From DAITBA01 sp036824005 (GTDB lineage Bacteria > Pseudomonadota > Gammaproteobacteria > Burkholderiales > Rhodocyclaceae), in contig DAITBA010000001.1 of assembly GCA_036824005.1 (NCBI GenBank), forward strand, positions 496,001 to 560,000: a DNA stretch of 64,000 nucleotides, read 5' to 3'. Positions 50,626 to 57,777 of the stretch are shown piece after piece (position 1 is the stretch's first letter; every line of letters begins with the position of its first letter). A model generated the notes under the pieces. That model had not been told where the DNA came from. It did not search any database and saw nothing but the letters and a program-made list of their open reading frames with translations. A program made the position numbers and the translations under genes.

Positions 50626-50761
50626 CACACCACAGAGGACGCGGAGGTCGCAGAGGAAATCTTCGGCTTACAGCGGGATTCCGCCCAGCCAAGAGGTGGC
50701 GCGCGAAAACGCTTCACACCTTTGAGGATCCCTGTGTCCTCTGCGTCCTCCGCGGTGAAAT
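50626..50761. repeat. Imperfect palindromic intergenic repeat, copy 3
   Basis: The left arm (50628-50657, CACCACAGAGGACGCGGAGG near its start) is near-complementary to the right arm (50731-50761, TGTCCTCTGCGTCCTCCGCG). A spacer of about 73 bp separates them. Arm sequence matches copy 1 (30633-30720) closely. It lies between the USP gene and the SRPBCC gene. Confidence 0.75.
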
Positions 50762-50781
50762 GAGGTTTTCGCGGATCCGAT

Positions 50782-51306
50782 CTACTTGCCGCTGGCGATC
50801 AGCAGCGGCGCGCGCAAGCCGCGCACCAGCTTGTCCAGCTCGATGCGGGAGCGATAGCCGGCCATACCCTTCGGCCGCGGTGGCCCGATCACCACCAGCT
50901 CTGCGCCCTGGGCGGCGGCCACCTCGATCAGGCAGCGGGTGGGATCGCCGAAGCGCACCAGGGACGCGCAATCGAGCCCCCTCGCGCGGCACGCCTGAGC
51001 CACGGCGGCCAGGTGCTGGCGCGCCTCGTCGTCCAGTTGCTGTTCCACGTGCTCGGCGAAGGCATCGCGCGTCCAGGCATTGTTCAGCCAGTCGTCGCCC
51101 TGCATGCCAGCCCAGAAATCGGGCACGACGTAGAGATGCACGACGGTGGTCTCGCCGGGCGTGGCCTGACTCAGGGCCAGCGCCTGCGCCCGGCTGGCAC
51201 CCGCCGTGCCGTGATCGGCGAGCAGCAGGACGCGCGGTGCGTGTTTCACATCCTCGGACAGCGCGGCGGCATCAGCCACTGCGCCCGGGCGCTCACTTGC
51301 CGACAA
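50782..51306 (-). CDS. Universal stress protein (UspA family)
   Basis: A 174-aa USP domain: APRVLLLADHGTAGASRAQ, VVHLYVVPDFWAGM, a helical middle, RGLDCASLVRFGDPTRCLIEVAAAQGAELVVIGPPRPKGMAGYR-type end (seen as GDPTRCLIEVAA, ELVVIGP, RAPLLIAS). The ATP-binding G-x2-G-x9-G(S/T) motif is not intact, so it may be a non-ATP-binding USP. The frame begins at TTG 51306; GTG 51279 is a plausible alternative. It overlaps the end of the 44-aa peptide gene by 14 bp, so the two are co-translated. Last gene of the YeiH-like cluster. Confidence 0.82.
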   Translation of the reverse strand: MSASERPGAVADAAALSEDVKHAPRVLLLADHGTAGASRAQALALSQATPGETTVVHLYVVPDFWAGMQGDDWLNNAWTRDAFAEHVEQQLDDEARQHLAAVAQACRARGLDCASLVRFGDPTRCLIEVAAAQGAELVVIGPPRPKGMAGYRSRIELDKLVRGLRAPLLIASGK

Positions 51307-51427
51307 GGAACAGGACGCCTAGCGCGATCAGGAAGGCGGCGATGAGCGCGCCGAAATCCTCCATGCGGTCGCTGACGAAAATCGACAGGCTGGTGCCGCG
51401 TTCGAACTGCTTTTCCTCTTCTGCCAT
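51293..51427 (-). CDS. 44-aa single-span membrane peptide
   Basis: MAEEEKQFERGTSLSIFVSD begins a 44-residue product. An acidic N-terminus is followed by a hydrophobic C-terminal half (GALIAAFLIALGVLFLVGK), which is one transmembrane helix. GAGGAGATC lies just upstream of the ATG, a good ribosome-binding site. It sits 10 bp after the YeiH-like transporter stop and overlaps the USP start, which suggests a small subunit or regulator of that transporter. Too short for family assignment. Confidence 0.6.
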   Translation of the reverse strand: MAEEEKQFERGTSLSIFVSDRMEDFGALIAAFLIALGVLFLVGK

Positions 51428-51437
51428 GGTGATCTCC

Positions 51438-53120
51438 TCAAACGAATTCGCGCACGAACAGCAAGACGACGATCAACGAGCCGACAGCCTTGATGGCGCC
51501 GACCACGGAGCCGATGATGAGCGGCTTGCCGCCCGCCTGTTTAATGGACTTGGCGGTAATCTGCATGCCCAGGCCGGTCAGGCCGAAGGCGAACAGCCAG
51601 GCGATCCAGTCGCGGAAAGCCTTGATGATCTTCGAATCGTGCCAGGCGGCCTTGCTCGCCTTGTCGATGGCATCCTTCAGCGCCTTGTCGTCCTTCTGTA
51701 CCTTGGCCACGCCCTTGAGCAGGTGGTCCTGGTCACGCGAAGTGAGCTTCTTGTTGGCGATGAGATCCTGCAGGGCCTTCGTCTCCTCGGGCTTGGTCAG
51801 TTTCGGCAGCGCCGCCTGCAGCGCGGCGAGATCCTTGTCCTTGAGCAGCTTGTCCTCCTTGATCTGCTCGCTGGAGAAGTACTTGCCCTGATAGTGTCCG
51901 GGCGGGGCGAACAGTCCCATGGTCGACAGGGCGAACATAAGCAGGAAGCCGATCACGAACACCGGGAACTTCGACACCAGCACCTTTCCCAGATCGACCT
52001 TCTGCGCACCGGCCTCGCGCTTGACGTACCAGGCGGCGAGCCAGACGACGATGATGGGCAGGAACAGCACACGCGTGATATTGAAGATCTCCGCCACTTT
52101 GAGCGTCTCGATGCCGTGCGGGTCGAAGGCCAGCGCCGCGCCGGCCACCTGGGCCGAGTTGAGGATGCCGGTGCCGGCCCAGGCGCCGAATTGCACCGGG
52201 CCCATGCCGAGCAAATGGCCGATGGTGGGGAAGATGAACATGCACAGCACGCCCCAGAGCAGGATGGTGCCCAGGGTGAAGGCGATGTCTACCGCCTTGG
52301 CATTGACCACCGGCGAGGCCGCCACAGCCGCCGAAACGCCGCACACGCCGACGCCCGCCGAGAGCACGCCGGTCATCGAGTTGCTGGCATTGACGCGCGG
52401 CCCGGCGAGCAGCACCAGCCAGACGGAGCCGAGCACGAACACGCCGATCATCACCACCGACAGGGCGCCGAGCTGGGCCAGTTCGGCAGCGCTGTAGAGC
52501 GTGCCGAGCAGGATGACGCCGGTCTTGAGGAAGAAGCGCGCAGTACGCACGCCGTTCTGTGCCCAGGCCGGGATGCGGAACAGGTTGACCACGATCATGC
52601 CGATGACGATGCCGAGCACGACGTAGTTGAGATTGAAGATCTTGGAGAAGTCCCAGCCCAGGGTCGGCTGCGCCGCCTTGCCCCAGTTGGCGAACACCGG
52701 GTCCAGGCCCCAGCGCACGATGAACGCGATGAGCAGGATGAAGGCGATGCCCGGGAAGATCGAGATGTAGTAGTCGAGATTGCCCTCCCCGGGCGTCCAT
52801 AGCAGGATGAGCAGGCCGACCACGGCGAATATGCCGCCGAAAATATAAGAGAACTTCGCCTGTTCCTGCTTCAGGCCGTCGAACTTGCTTGGTTTCACGG
52901 GCTTGGCCTCGGGGGCGGGCTTGCCTTCGGCCGCCGCCTTGTCCGCCGCTGCCTTGACGTCGGCGGCGTGCTTGTCGAGCGCCTGCTTGTGCTCCTTGTA
53001 GGCGCCGGGGTGCAGCCAGCCTTGCAGGCCATCGACACTGGCGCTCTGATTGAGCCAGCCCCAGACCAGGATGAGGATGCCGATTATCAGCAGCGCCGGC
53101 GATTTGTGGGTGTAGACCAT
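51438..53120 (-). CDS. Enlarged YeiH/UPF0324-type putative anion (sulfate) exporter
   Basis: A 560-aa membrane protein. The core matches YeiH transporters: LGIVIGMIVVNLFRIP, FLKTGVILLGTLYSAAELAQLG, SAGVGVCGVSAAVAASPVV, GAWAGTGILNSAQVAGAAL, and the end GLTGLGMQITAKSIKQAGGKPL. Normal family members have about 340 residues. Here there is an extra N-terminal membrane segment plus a Lys/Ala-rich charged linker (about 40-95) and a ~90-residue charged insert (about 430-520, KxxxLxxx-rich, coiled-coil-like) between core helices. AGGAGGAGC precedes ATG 53120. Lies between a kinase-USP gene and a USP gene. Confidence 0.82.
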   Translation of the reverse strand: MVYTHKSPALLIIGILILVWGWLNQSASVDGLQGWLHPGAYKEHKQALDKHAADVKAAADKAAAEGKPAPEAKPVKPSKFDGLKQEQAKFSYIFGGIFAVVGLLILLWTPGEGNLDYYISIFPGIAFILLIAFIVRWGLDPVFANWGKAAQPTLGWDFSKIFNLNYVVLGIVIGMIVVNLFRIPAWAQNGVRTARFFLKTGVILLGTLYSAAELAQLGALSVVMIGVFVLGSVWLVLLAGPRVNASNSMTGVLSAGVGVCGVSAAVAASPVVNAKAVDIAFTLGTILLWGVLCMFIFPTIGHLLGMGPVQFGAWAGTGILNSAQVAGAALAFDPHGIETLKVAEIFNITRVLFLPIIVVWLAAWYVKREAGAQKVDLGKVLVSKFPVFVIGFLLMFALSTMGLFAPPGHYQGKYFSSEQIKEDKLLKDKDLAALQAALPKLTKPEETKALQDLIANKKLTSRDQDHLLKGVAKVQKDDKALKDAIDKASKAAWHDSKIIKAFRDWIAWLFAFGLTGLGMQITAKSIKQAGGKPLIIGSVVGAIKAVGSLIVVLLFVREFV

Positions 53121-53177
53121 CGTTGCTCCTCCTTTGTCGGTTGCAACAACTACCACATGCGCCCGTGGCCGGACGTC

Positions 53178-53270
53178 TTATGCGAATCGGAGCCGCGCGC
53201 GGGGAGGGCCGGTGACGCGATGGTCACGAACGGGCGCCATGCGGAAAGACGAGTCGCGCGCCGCCGTCAT
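53178..53270 (-). CDS. Possible 30-aa leader peptide upstream of the YeiH-like gene
   Basis: An ORF of 30 codons (MTAARDSSFRMAPVRDHRVT at its start) has a strong AGGAGGAGAC ribosome-binding site upstream of its ATG. It ends 57 bp before the transporter start. The product is basic and has no membrane span. The rest of this 309-bp gap (53121-53429) shows a possible promoter-like AT-rich spot near 53365-53380 and nothing else. Expression is unproven. Confidence 0.3.
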   Translation of the reverse strand: MTAARDSSFRMAPVRDHRVTGPPRARLRFA

Positions 53271-53429
53271 GGTGTCTCCTCCTGATGCGCTCGGTGGGGA
53301 AAAGTGGTTGTTCTCGGTCGTCCGCCGTCATGCACGCGGTGGCAGGCATGCGGCGGTGTTTGACAAGACTATTACAGGGTCTGTCCGACCCGCGCCATTC
53401 AAGTCATTGTATGTGCTGATGCACGGATT

Positions 53430-54836
53430 CTATCGCCCGGCGCGCCGCCGCGGCCGGATAACGCTGACGGAACAGGGCGCCTCGGCCACGACCCGAGAGG
53501 ATACGCTGCCCAGGTAGCGGCGCATGGGCGAGGCCGCGCGCGCCCCCATGATGATCCGGTCGGCATGATGGCGGTCGGCGTAGTCGAGCAGCGCCGCCGC
53601 CGGGTCGGTGCCCTCGGCGACGTGAAACCGCACGATGTCCGGGGCCAGCGCCAGGGGTCGGGCCCAGTGGCGCATTTCCATCAGCGCCTGGACATGGCGC
53701 CCCTGCTGGATCTCCGTGGCCGCGTCCTCCAGCACGAACTGGGGCTCGCACACGGTCATGAGTGTTACGCGCAGGCCGGGCTCCGCCGCCAGCGCCCGCC
53801 GCAGTGCGTCGCGCATCGCCTCGGCGAGCGCTTCGTCGCGATGTTCGGGGTCCACGGCTACCAGCACCTGGGGTGCCCGTGCCAGCTGCGCGGCCGGACT
53901 GAGCGGCGCTGTTGGTCTGGGCCGCAAACCTGTCAGCCAACGTTTGACGACTGTCACCGGCCCCTGGCGTCGGGTGCGGTTCGCCCGTTCGGTCAGATGT
54001 ACCTGTTCCGGATGGGCGACATCATGGGCGATCTGGGCGGCCGTGGCGTAGCGCTCCTCGGCTCGCACTTCCAGGCAACGCAGGATGACCTCCTGCAGCC
54101 ACGGCGGCACTTCCGGATTGAGGGCGCGCGGCGGCAGCGGATCGACGTACAGCCGACGGCGCATGCCGCTGCGGGTAGTCGGTTCGCCAAAGGGTTTGGC
54201 GCCCGTGGCAAATTGATAGGCTGCCACGCCCAGGGCGAACAGATCGCTGCGGGGATCGCTGCGGTTGCCGGCCAGCTGCTCGGGCGAGATGTATGCCCCG
54301 GTGCCTACTGGGGAGTGGAACTCCTCCTCGACCAGATCGGGCAGGTCGCCGTGACGGGCAAGGCCGAAGTCCACCAACACCGCTTCGCCGCTGGCGCGAA
54401 AGATGACATTGGCGGGTTTCACGTCGAGATGAATGACGTTCTGGCGATGCAGATCGTGCAGCGCGTCGGCGACGGTGCGAACCAGCCGTGCCACCTCGGC
54501 CGCCGGCAGGGGCGAACGGCGCGCAATTTCCGCCAGCGACGGCCCGTCGATGCGTTCCATCACCAGATACGGTGGGTCGGCCGATGTGCCGCTCGCCACG
54601 AGCCGGGGAACGTGCACGCCGGTCAGGGCGCCGAGAATCATCTGCTCGACCTCGAAGCCGACCAGGCAGGCGGGGTGCGTGCCGAAGGCGAGCCGCGGCA
54701 CCTTCATGACGAGCGGCAGCTCGATGCCGGGTTTGCTCACGGCATAGAGCACAGCCATGCCGCCTTCATGAAGCCGGGCATCGACGCGAAAGCCGTCGAA
54801 ATCCATCCCCGGGGCAAGCAGGCGCGCGGCGGCCAT
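53430..54836 (-). CDS. Ser/Thr protein kinase fused to a universal stress protein domain
   Basis: A 468-aa cytoplasmic fusion. The kinase (about 12-275) has a glycine-loop variant (LHEGGMAVLYAV), the ATP Lys in LVMKVPRL, the catalytic HLDVKPANVIF (HRD as HLD, a non-RD kinase), DFG in VDFGLARHG, and SPEQ for the APE. A linker leads to a USP domain (about 315-468) ending GARAASPMRRYLGSVSSRVV; the first Gly and the GS of the ATP motif are present but the second Gly is Ala. No membrane segment. Its ATG overlaps the metallophosphoesterase stop (TGATG). Kinase-USP fusions suggest stress-linked phosphorylation; targets are unknown. Confidence 0.9.
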   Translation of the reverse strand: MAAARLLAPGMDFDGFRVDARLHEGGMAVLYAVSKPGIELPLVMKVPRLAFGTHPACLVGFEVEQMILGALTGVHVPRLVASGTSADPPYLVMERIDGPSLAEIARRSPLPAAEVARLVRTVADALHDLHRQNVIHLDVKPANVIFRASGEAVLVDFGLARHGDLPDLVEEEFHSPVGTGAYISPEQLAGNRSDPRSDLFALGVAAYQFATGAKPFGEPTTRSGMRRRLYVDPLPPRALNPEVPPWLQEVILRCLEVRAEERYATAAQIAHDVAHPEQVHLTERANRTRRQGPVTVVKRWLTGLRPRPTAPLSPAAQLARAPQVLVAVDPEHRDEALAEAMRDALRRALAAEPGLRVTLMTVCEPQFVLEDAATEIQQGRHVQALMEMRHWARPLALAPDIVRFHVAEGTDPAAALLDYADRHHADRIIMGARAASPMRRYLGSVSSRVVAEAPCSVSVIRPRRRAGR

Positions 54837-55579
54837 CAGTGTCCGGTCTCCAGCCTCCGTGCCAGCCGTTCGGGCAAGCCCGCGGCGCGGACCTTGGCCG
54901 CCGCGCGCATGTAGTCGTAGGCAACGCGGAAACTGGTCAGCGTGCCCTGCTCCTGGTCATGGATTGCGTAGCAGGCGGCGTTGGTGCCGTCGCGCGGCTG
55001 ACCGACGGAGCCGACGATGAACAGCCAGCGCCGGCTTGCGAGCAGCGGAATCGGCACACCCGGCACGGGCCTGAACGTCCTCGGCACGCCGTCGGCGCCA
55101 GTGTAGTAAAGCAGGCAGTGATGCACATGTCCGACGAATACCAGCCGCGTCGGCACGGCGGCGAGCGCGCTGCGGGCGTCGTGAGCGCCGGTGATGTAGC
55201 GCCACAGCTCGGGCACGTGGGGATGGGCATGCACGAGCGTCGCCTCGCCGGCGGCGACCGTGAGCGGCAGTTGCGCCAGGAATTCGCGCTCGCTCGCGCC
55301 AAGCTGCTCGCGTGTCCAGTAGATGGCGTCGCGGGCATGAAAGCTCATGGCCTCGCACAATCCCCCCAGGCAGGCCTCATCGTGATTGCCGCGCACCACG
55401 AATGCTCCCGGTTGCGCGAGGTTGGCGATGACGTCCAGACAGGCGAGCGGGTCTGCGTTGTAGCCGAGCAGATCGCCCAGAAAGGCGTAGCCGTCCACGC
55501 CCTGACGGCGCGCGTGGGCGAGGCAGGCGTTCAGCGCCTCGAGGTTGCTGTGGATGTCGGCGAGCAGGGCAAGCCGCAT
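54836..55579 (-). CDS. Metallophosphoesterase (YfcE/calcineurin-like)
   Basis: A 247-aa metallophosphoesterase with all five motifs: ADIHSN, GDLLGYN, GNHD (VVRGNHDEA), VHAHPH and VGHVHH. It could be a phosphodiesterase or a protein phosphatase; the substrate cannot be read. ATG 55579 begins the canonical MRLALLADIHSN; the open frame to 55738 has a basic low-complexity tail and overlaps the divergent promoter. Its stop TGA shares one base with the ATG of the downstream kinase-USP gene, so phosphatase and kinase are translationally coupled. Confidence 0.9.
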   Translation of the reverse strand: MRLALLADIHSNLEALNACLAHARRQGVDGYAFLGDLLGYNADPLACLDVIANLAQPGAFVVRGNHDEACLGGLCEAMSFHARDAIYWTREQLGASEREFLAQLPLTVAAGEATLVHAHPHVPELWRYITGAHDARSALAAVPTRLVFVGHVHHCLLYYTGADGVPRTFRPVPGVPIPLLASRRWLFIVGSVGQPRDGTNAACYAIHDQEQGTLTSFRVAYDYMRAAAKVRAAGLPERLARRLETGH

Positions 55580-55715
55580 GAATGTCACCGGCCGGGGAAC
55601 GCGAAGATCATACACACCTGCGCGGCGTCGCAGGCAAGCGCGGCGTTGAATGCCGGCGTACGCGGCTATACTTCCCGGCCATGGAAGCCGCTGCCGACCT
55701 GCGAAGGAAGACGCG

Positions 55716-56657
55716 ATGCCCGTGAGCCTCGAAGGCAAGCTGGTCGTCGCCCTATCGTCGCGGGCACTGTTCGACTTCGAGGCGGAAAACCGCGTCTTCG
55801 AGGAGCAGGACGACTCGGCCTACATGGCGCTGCAACTGGAGCGGCTGGAAGCGCCGGCCAGCCCGGGCGTGGCCTTTCCCCTGGTGAAGAAGCTGCTCGC
55901 CTTCAATGCCGACGGCGTGCATCGGGTGGAAGTGGTGATCCTGTCGCGCAATGATCCGGTATCGGGGCTGCGTGTGTTCCGCTCCGCCGAGGCGGCGCGT
56001 CTGCAGCTCGAGCGCGGCGTGTTCACCCGCGGCCGTTCGCCCTATCGCTACCTCAATCCGCTCGGCGCGCATCTGTTCCTTTCGGCGCGCGAGGACGACG
56101 TGCGCGATGCCTTGGCGGTCGGCTTCCCGGCGGCGCGCGTCTATCCCCTTTCGCTCATGGATGCCGATCGCCATCCGGACGAGGTGCGCATCGCCTTCGA
56201 TGGCGATGCCGTGCTGTTCTCCGACGAGGCCGAACGGGTGTTCCAGCGCGACGGGCTGGATGCCTTTCAGGCGCACGAGGCGAACCATGCCCGCCGCCCG
56301 CTTTCGCCGGGACCGTTCAAACCCTTCCTCGAAGCTTTGCATCGCCTGCAGCGCGCCGGCGCGGGCATGTCACTGCGCATTCGCACGGCGCTGGTCACCG
56401 CCCGCAGCGCGCCAGCCCACGAGCGGGCGATCCGCACCCTCATGGACTGGGGTATCGTCGTCGACGAGGCGATGTTTCTCGGCGGTCTGGACAAGGGCAG
56501 TTTTCTGCACGAGTTCGAGCCCGATTTCTTCTTCGACGATCAGACGCGGCATTGCGACACGGCCGCCGGCGCCGGCCCGACTGGGCATGTGGCAAGCGGC
56601 GTTGCCAATTCGGCGGGCGCGTCGTCACAGCCGGGCGAGGCCGGCGGCAGACAGTGA
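55716..56657 (+). CDS. Cytosolic 5'-nucleotidase (NT5C1-like) family protein
   Basis: A 313-aa protein resembling the NT5C1/5'-nucleotidase family: KLVVALSSRALFDFEAENRVFE, FPLVKKLLAFN, VEVVILSRNDPVSGLRVFRS, RIAFDGDAVLFSDEAERVF, GPFKPFLEALHRLQ, LVTARSAPAHERAIRTLMDWG, FEPDFFFDDQ. The HAD-like Asp (AFDGDAVLF) and the DDQ near the end are consistent with phosphatase chemistry on nucleoside monophosphates. ATG 55716 has AAGGAAG upstream. Convergent with the phosphatase at 56672. Specificity unknown. Confidence 0.88.
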   Translation: MPVSLEGKLVVALSSRALFDFEAENRVFEEQDDSAYMALQLERLEAPASPGVAFPLVKKLLAFNADGVHRVEVVILSRNDPVSGLRVFRSAEAARLQLERGVFTRGRSPYRYLNPLGAHLFLSAREDDVRDALAVGFPAARVYPLSLMDADRHPDEVRIAFDGDAVLFSDEAERVFQRDGLDAFQAHEANHARRPLSPGPFKPFLEALHRLQRAGAGMSLRIRTALVTARSAPAHERAIRTLMDWGIVVDEAMFLGGLDKGSFLHEFEPDFFFDDQTRHCDTAAGAGPTGHVASGVANSAGASSQPGEAGGRQ

Positions 56658-56671
56658 ATCCTATGACGGTG

Positions 56672-57559
56672 TCAGGCTGACGGTTCGGCGTCCGCGGCGA
56701 GGCTCGCCGGATTGGCCGCCGTCTGCGGATAGCGTGCCTGCCATAGCCGTGTCGTGGCGTGCTCGATCAAGGTCAGGCCGTAGGGCCCCTCCAGCCAGCG
56801 ATAGCCGGCACCGGTGTCGATGTGCAAGTGGCTGCGGAACTGCACCGGCAAGGGCAGCACGTTGTGACCGCAGTAGGTCAGCGACAGGCCGCGCTTGACC
56901 ATCTTGCGCGGCGGAATCCGCTCCGTGGCATCGAGCTGGTGGCGCAAATCGCTCGCCAGTGAGCGGTTCCACAGGCAGTTCTCGATGAGCGATGGCGCCA
57001 CCGCGGTGCCGGCCAGCTTGTCCAGCCGCTCGTCGGTTAGCAGGCGGTGTCGGTGCGACAGCGCCGCGTGCACGATGTTGAACCGGTCCGCGCTGCCGCG
57101 GCCGACGACGATGACATGGGGCAGTCGGGCGCAGCAGTCGGCGAAGGCGAACCATTTCTCCCGGTCCGGGTGCTCGCCCGCCAGGTCGGGAATCGCCCAG
57201 TGGCTGTCCATGCCGCCCAAGGCCATGGCCAGCACGCGGGACTTGGCCTCCTCGGAATAATGGCCGCCGCGATCGAGCATCACCTCGACCAGTTCCGCCA
57301 GGAAGGCATCGTGATTGCCCAGAACGGCGTGGAACCACGGTGCGTCCAGCAGGCGCAGGCAGCGCTCCGGCTCCGGGCCGCGATCCACCAGATCGCCGAC
57401 GGAAAACAGGCGGTCCGCCGCGGCGTCGAAACGCACGCGGTCGAGCAGGGCATCGAGATAGGAAGCCTCGCCATGCAGATCGCCGACGACGAAATCGCGC
57501 CCCTGCTCGTTCCGCGGCAGGTACTCGACGCGAAGGATCTTGCGGGTTCGGCGTGCCAT
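56672..57559 (-). CDS. PphA/PrpA-like Ser/Thr protein phosphatase (PPP family)
   Basis: A 295-aa metallophosphoesterase with PPP motifs: GDLHG (FVVGDLHGEASYLDALL), GDLVDRGPEP, GNHDAF and a later GHNVLPLPVQF, with HIDTGAGY near the end. Bacterial PphA/PrpA proteins remove phosphate from Ser, Thr and Tyr; the family also contains diadenosine tetraphosphatases, which cannot be excluded. It converges with the 5'-nucleotidase gene (15 bp) and is divergent from the TonB-dependent receptor. Confidence 0.85.
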   Translation of the reverse strand: MARRTRKILRVEYLPRNEQGRDFVVGDLHGEASYLDALLDRVRFDAAADRLFSVGDLVDRGPEPERCLRLLDAPWFHAVLGNHDAFLAELVEVMLDRGGHYSEEAKSRVLAMALGGMDSHWAIPDLAGEHPDREKWFAFADCCARLPHVIVVGRGSADRFNIVHAALSHRHRLLTDERLDKLAGTAVAPSLIENCLWNRSLASDLRHQLDATERIPPRKMVKRGLSLTYCGHNVLPLPVQFRSHLHIDTGAGYRWLEGPYGLTLIEHATTRLWQARYPQTAANPASLAADAEPSA

Positions 57560-57683
57560 GGGCCGATTGATTGCGTTGTCCCTGCGCGCACACGCGGTGT
57601 CGCGCGCCCTCGGCCTAATGCTACCGCATCGCGCGGCCCGGGCCCGCGCCGATGTCGAACCACTGCGCCGCGCCGGTCGCCGG

Positions 57684-57704
57684 ACTAATGAAAATCATGA
57701 TTTT
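57684..57704. promoter_or_regulatory. Fur-box-like palindrome upstream of the TonB-dependent receptor
   Basis: ACTAATGAAAATCATGATT (57684-57702) matches the 19-bp Fur consensus at 14 positions by eye. AAAATCATGATTTT (57691-57704) is a perfect 14-bp palindrome. It lies 73 bp upstream of the receptor's start codon (57778), a suitable place for repression by Fur. Confidence 0.55.
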
Positions 57705-57777
57705 TCGGTGCCGTTCCACCGCGCCCCGGGCGCTGGGCTAAACTTTGCCCCGACCCGCTCGTCCTACGGAAATAATC

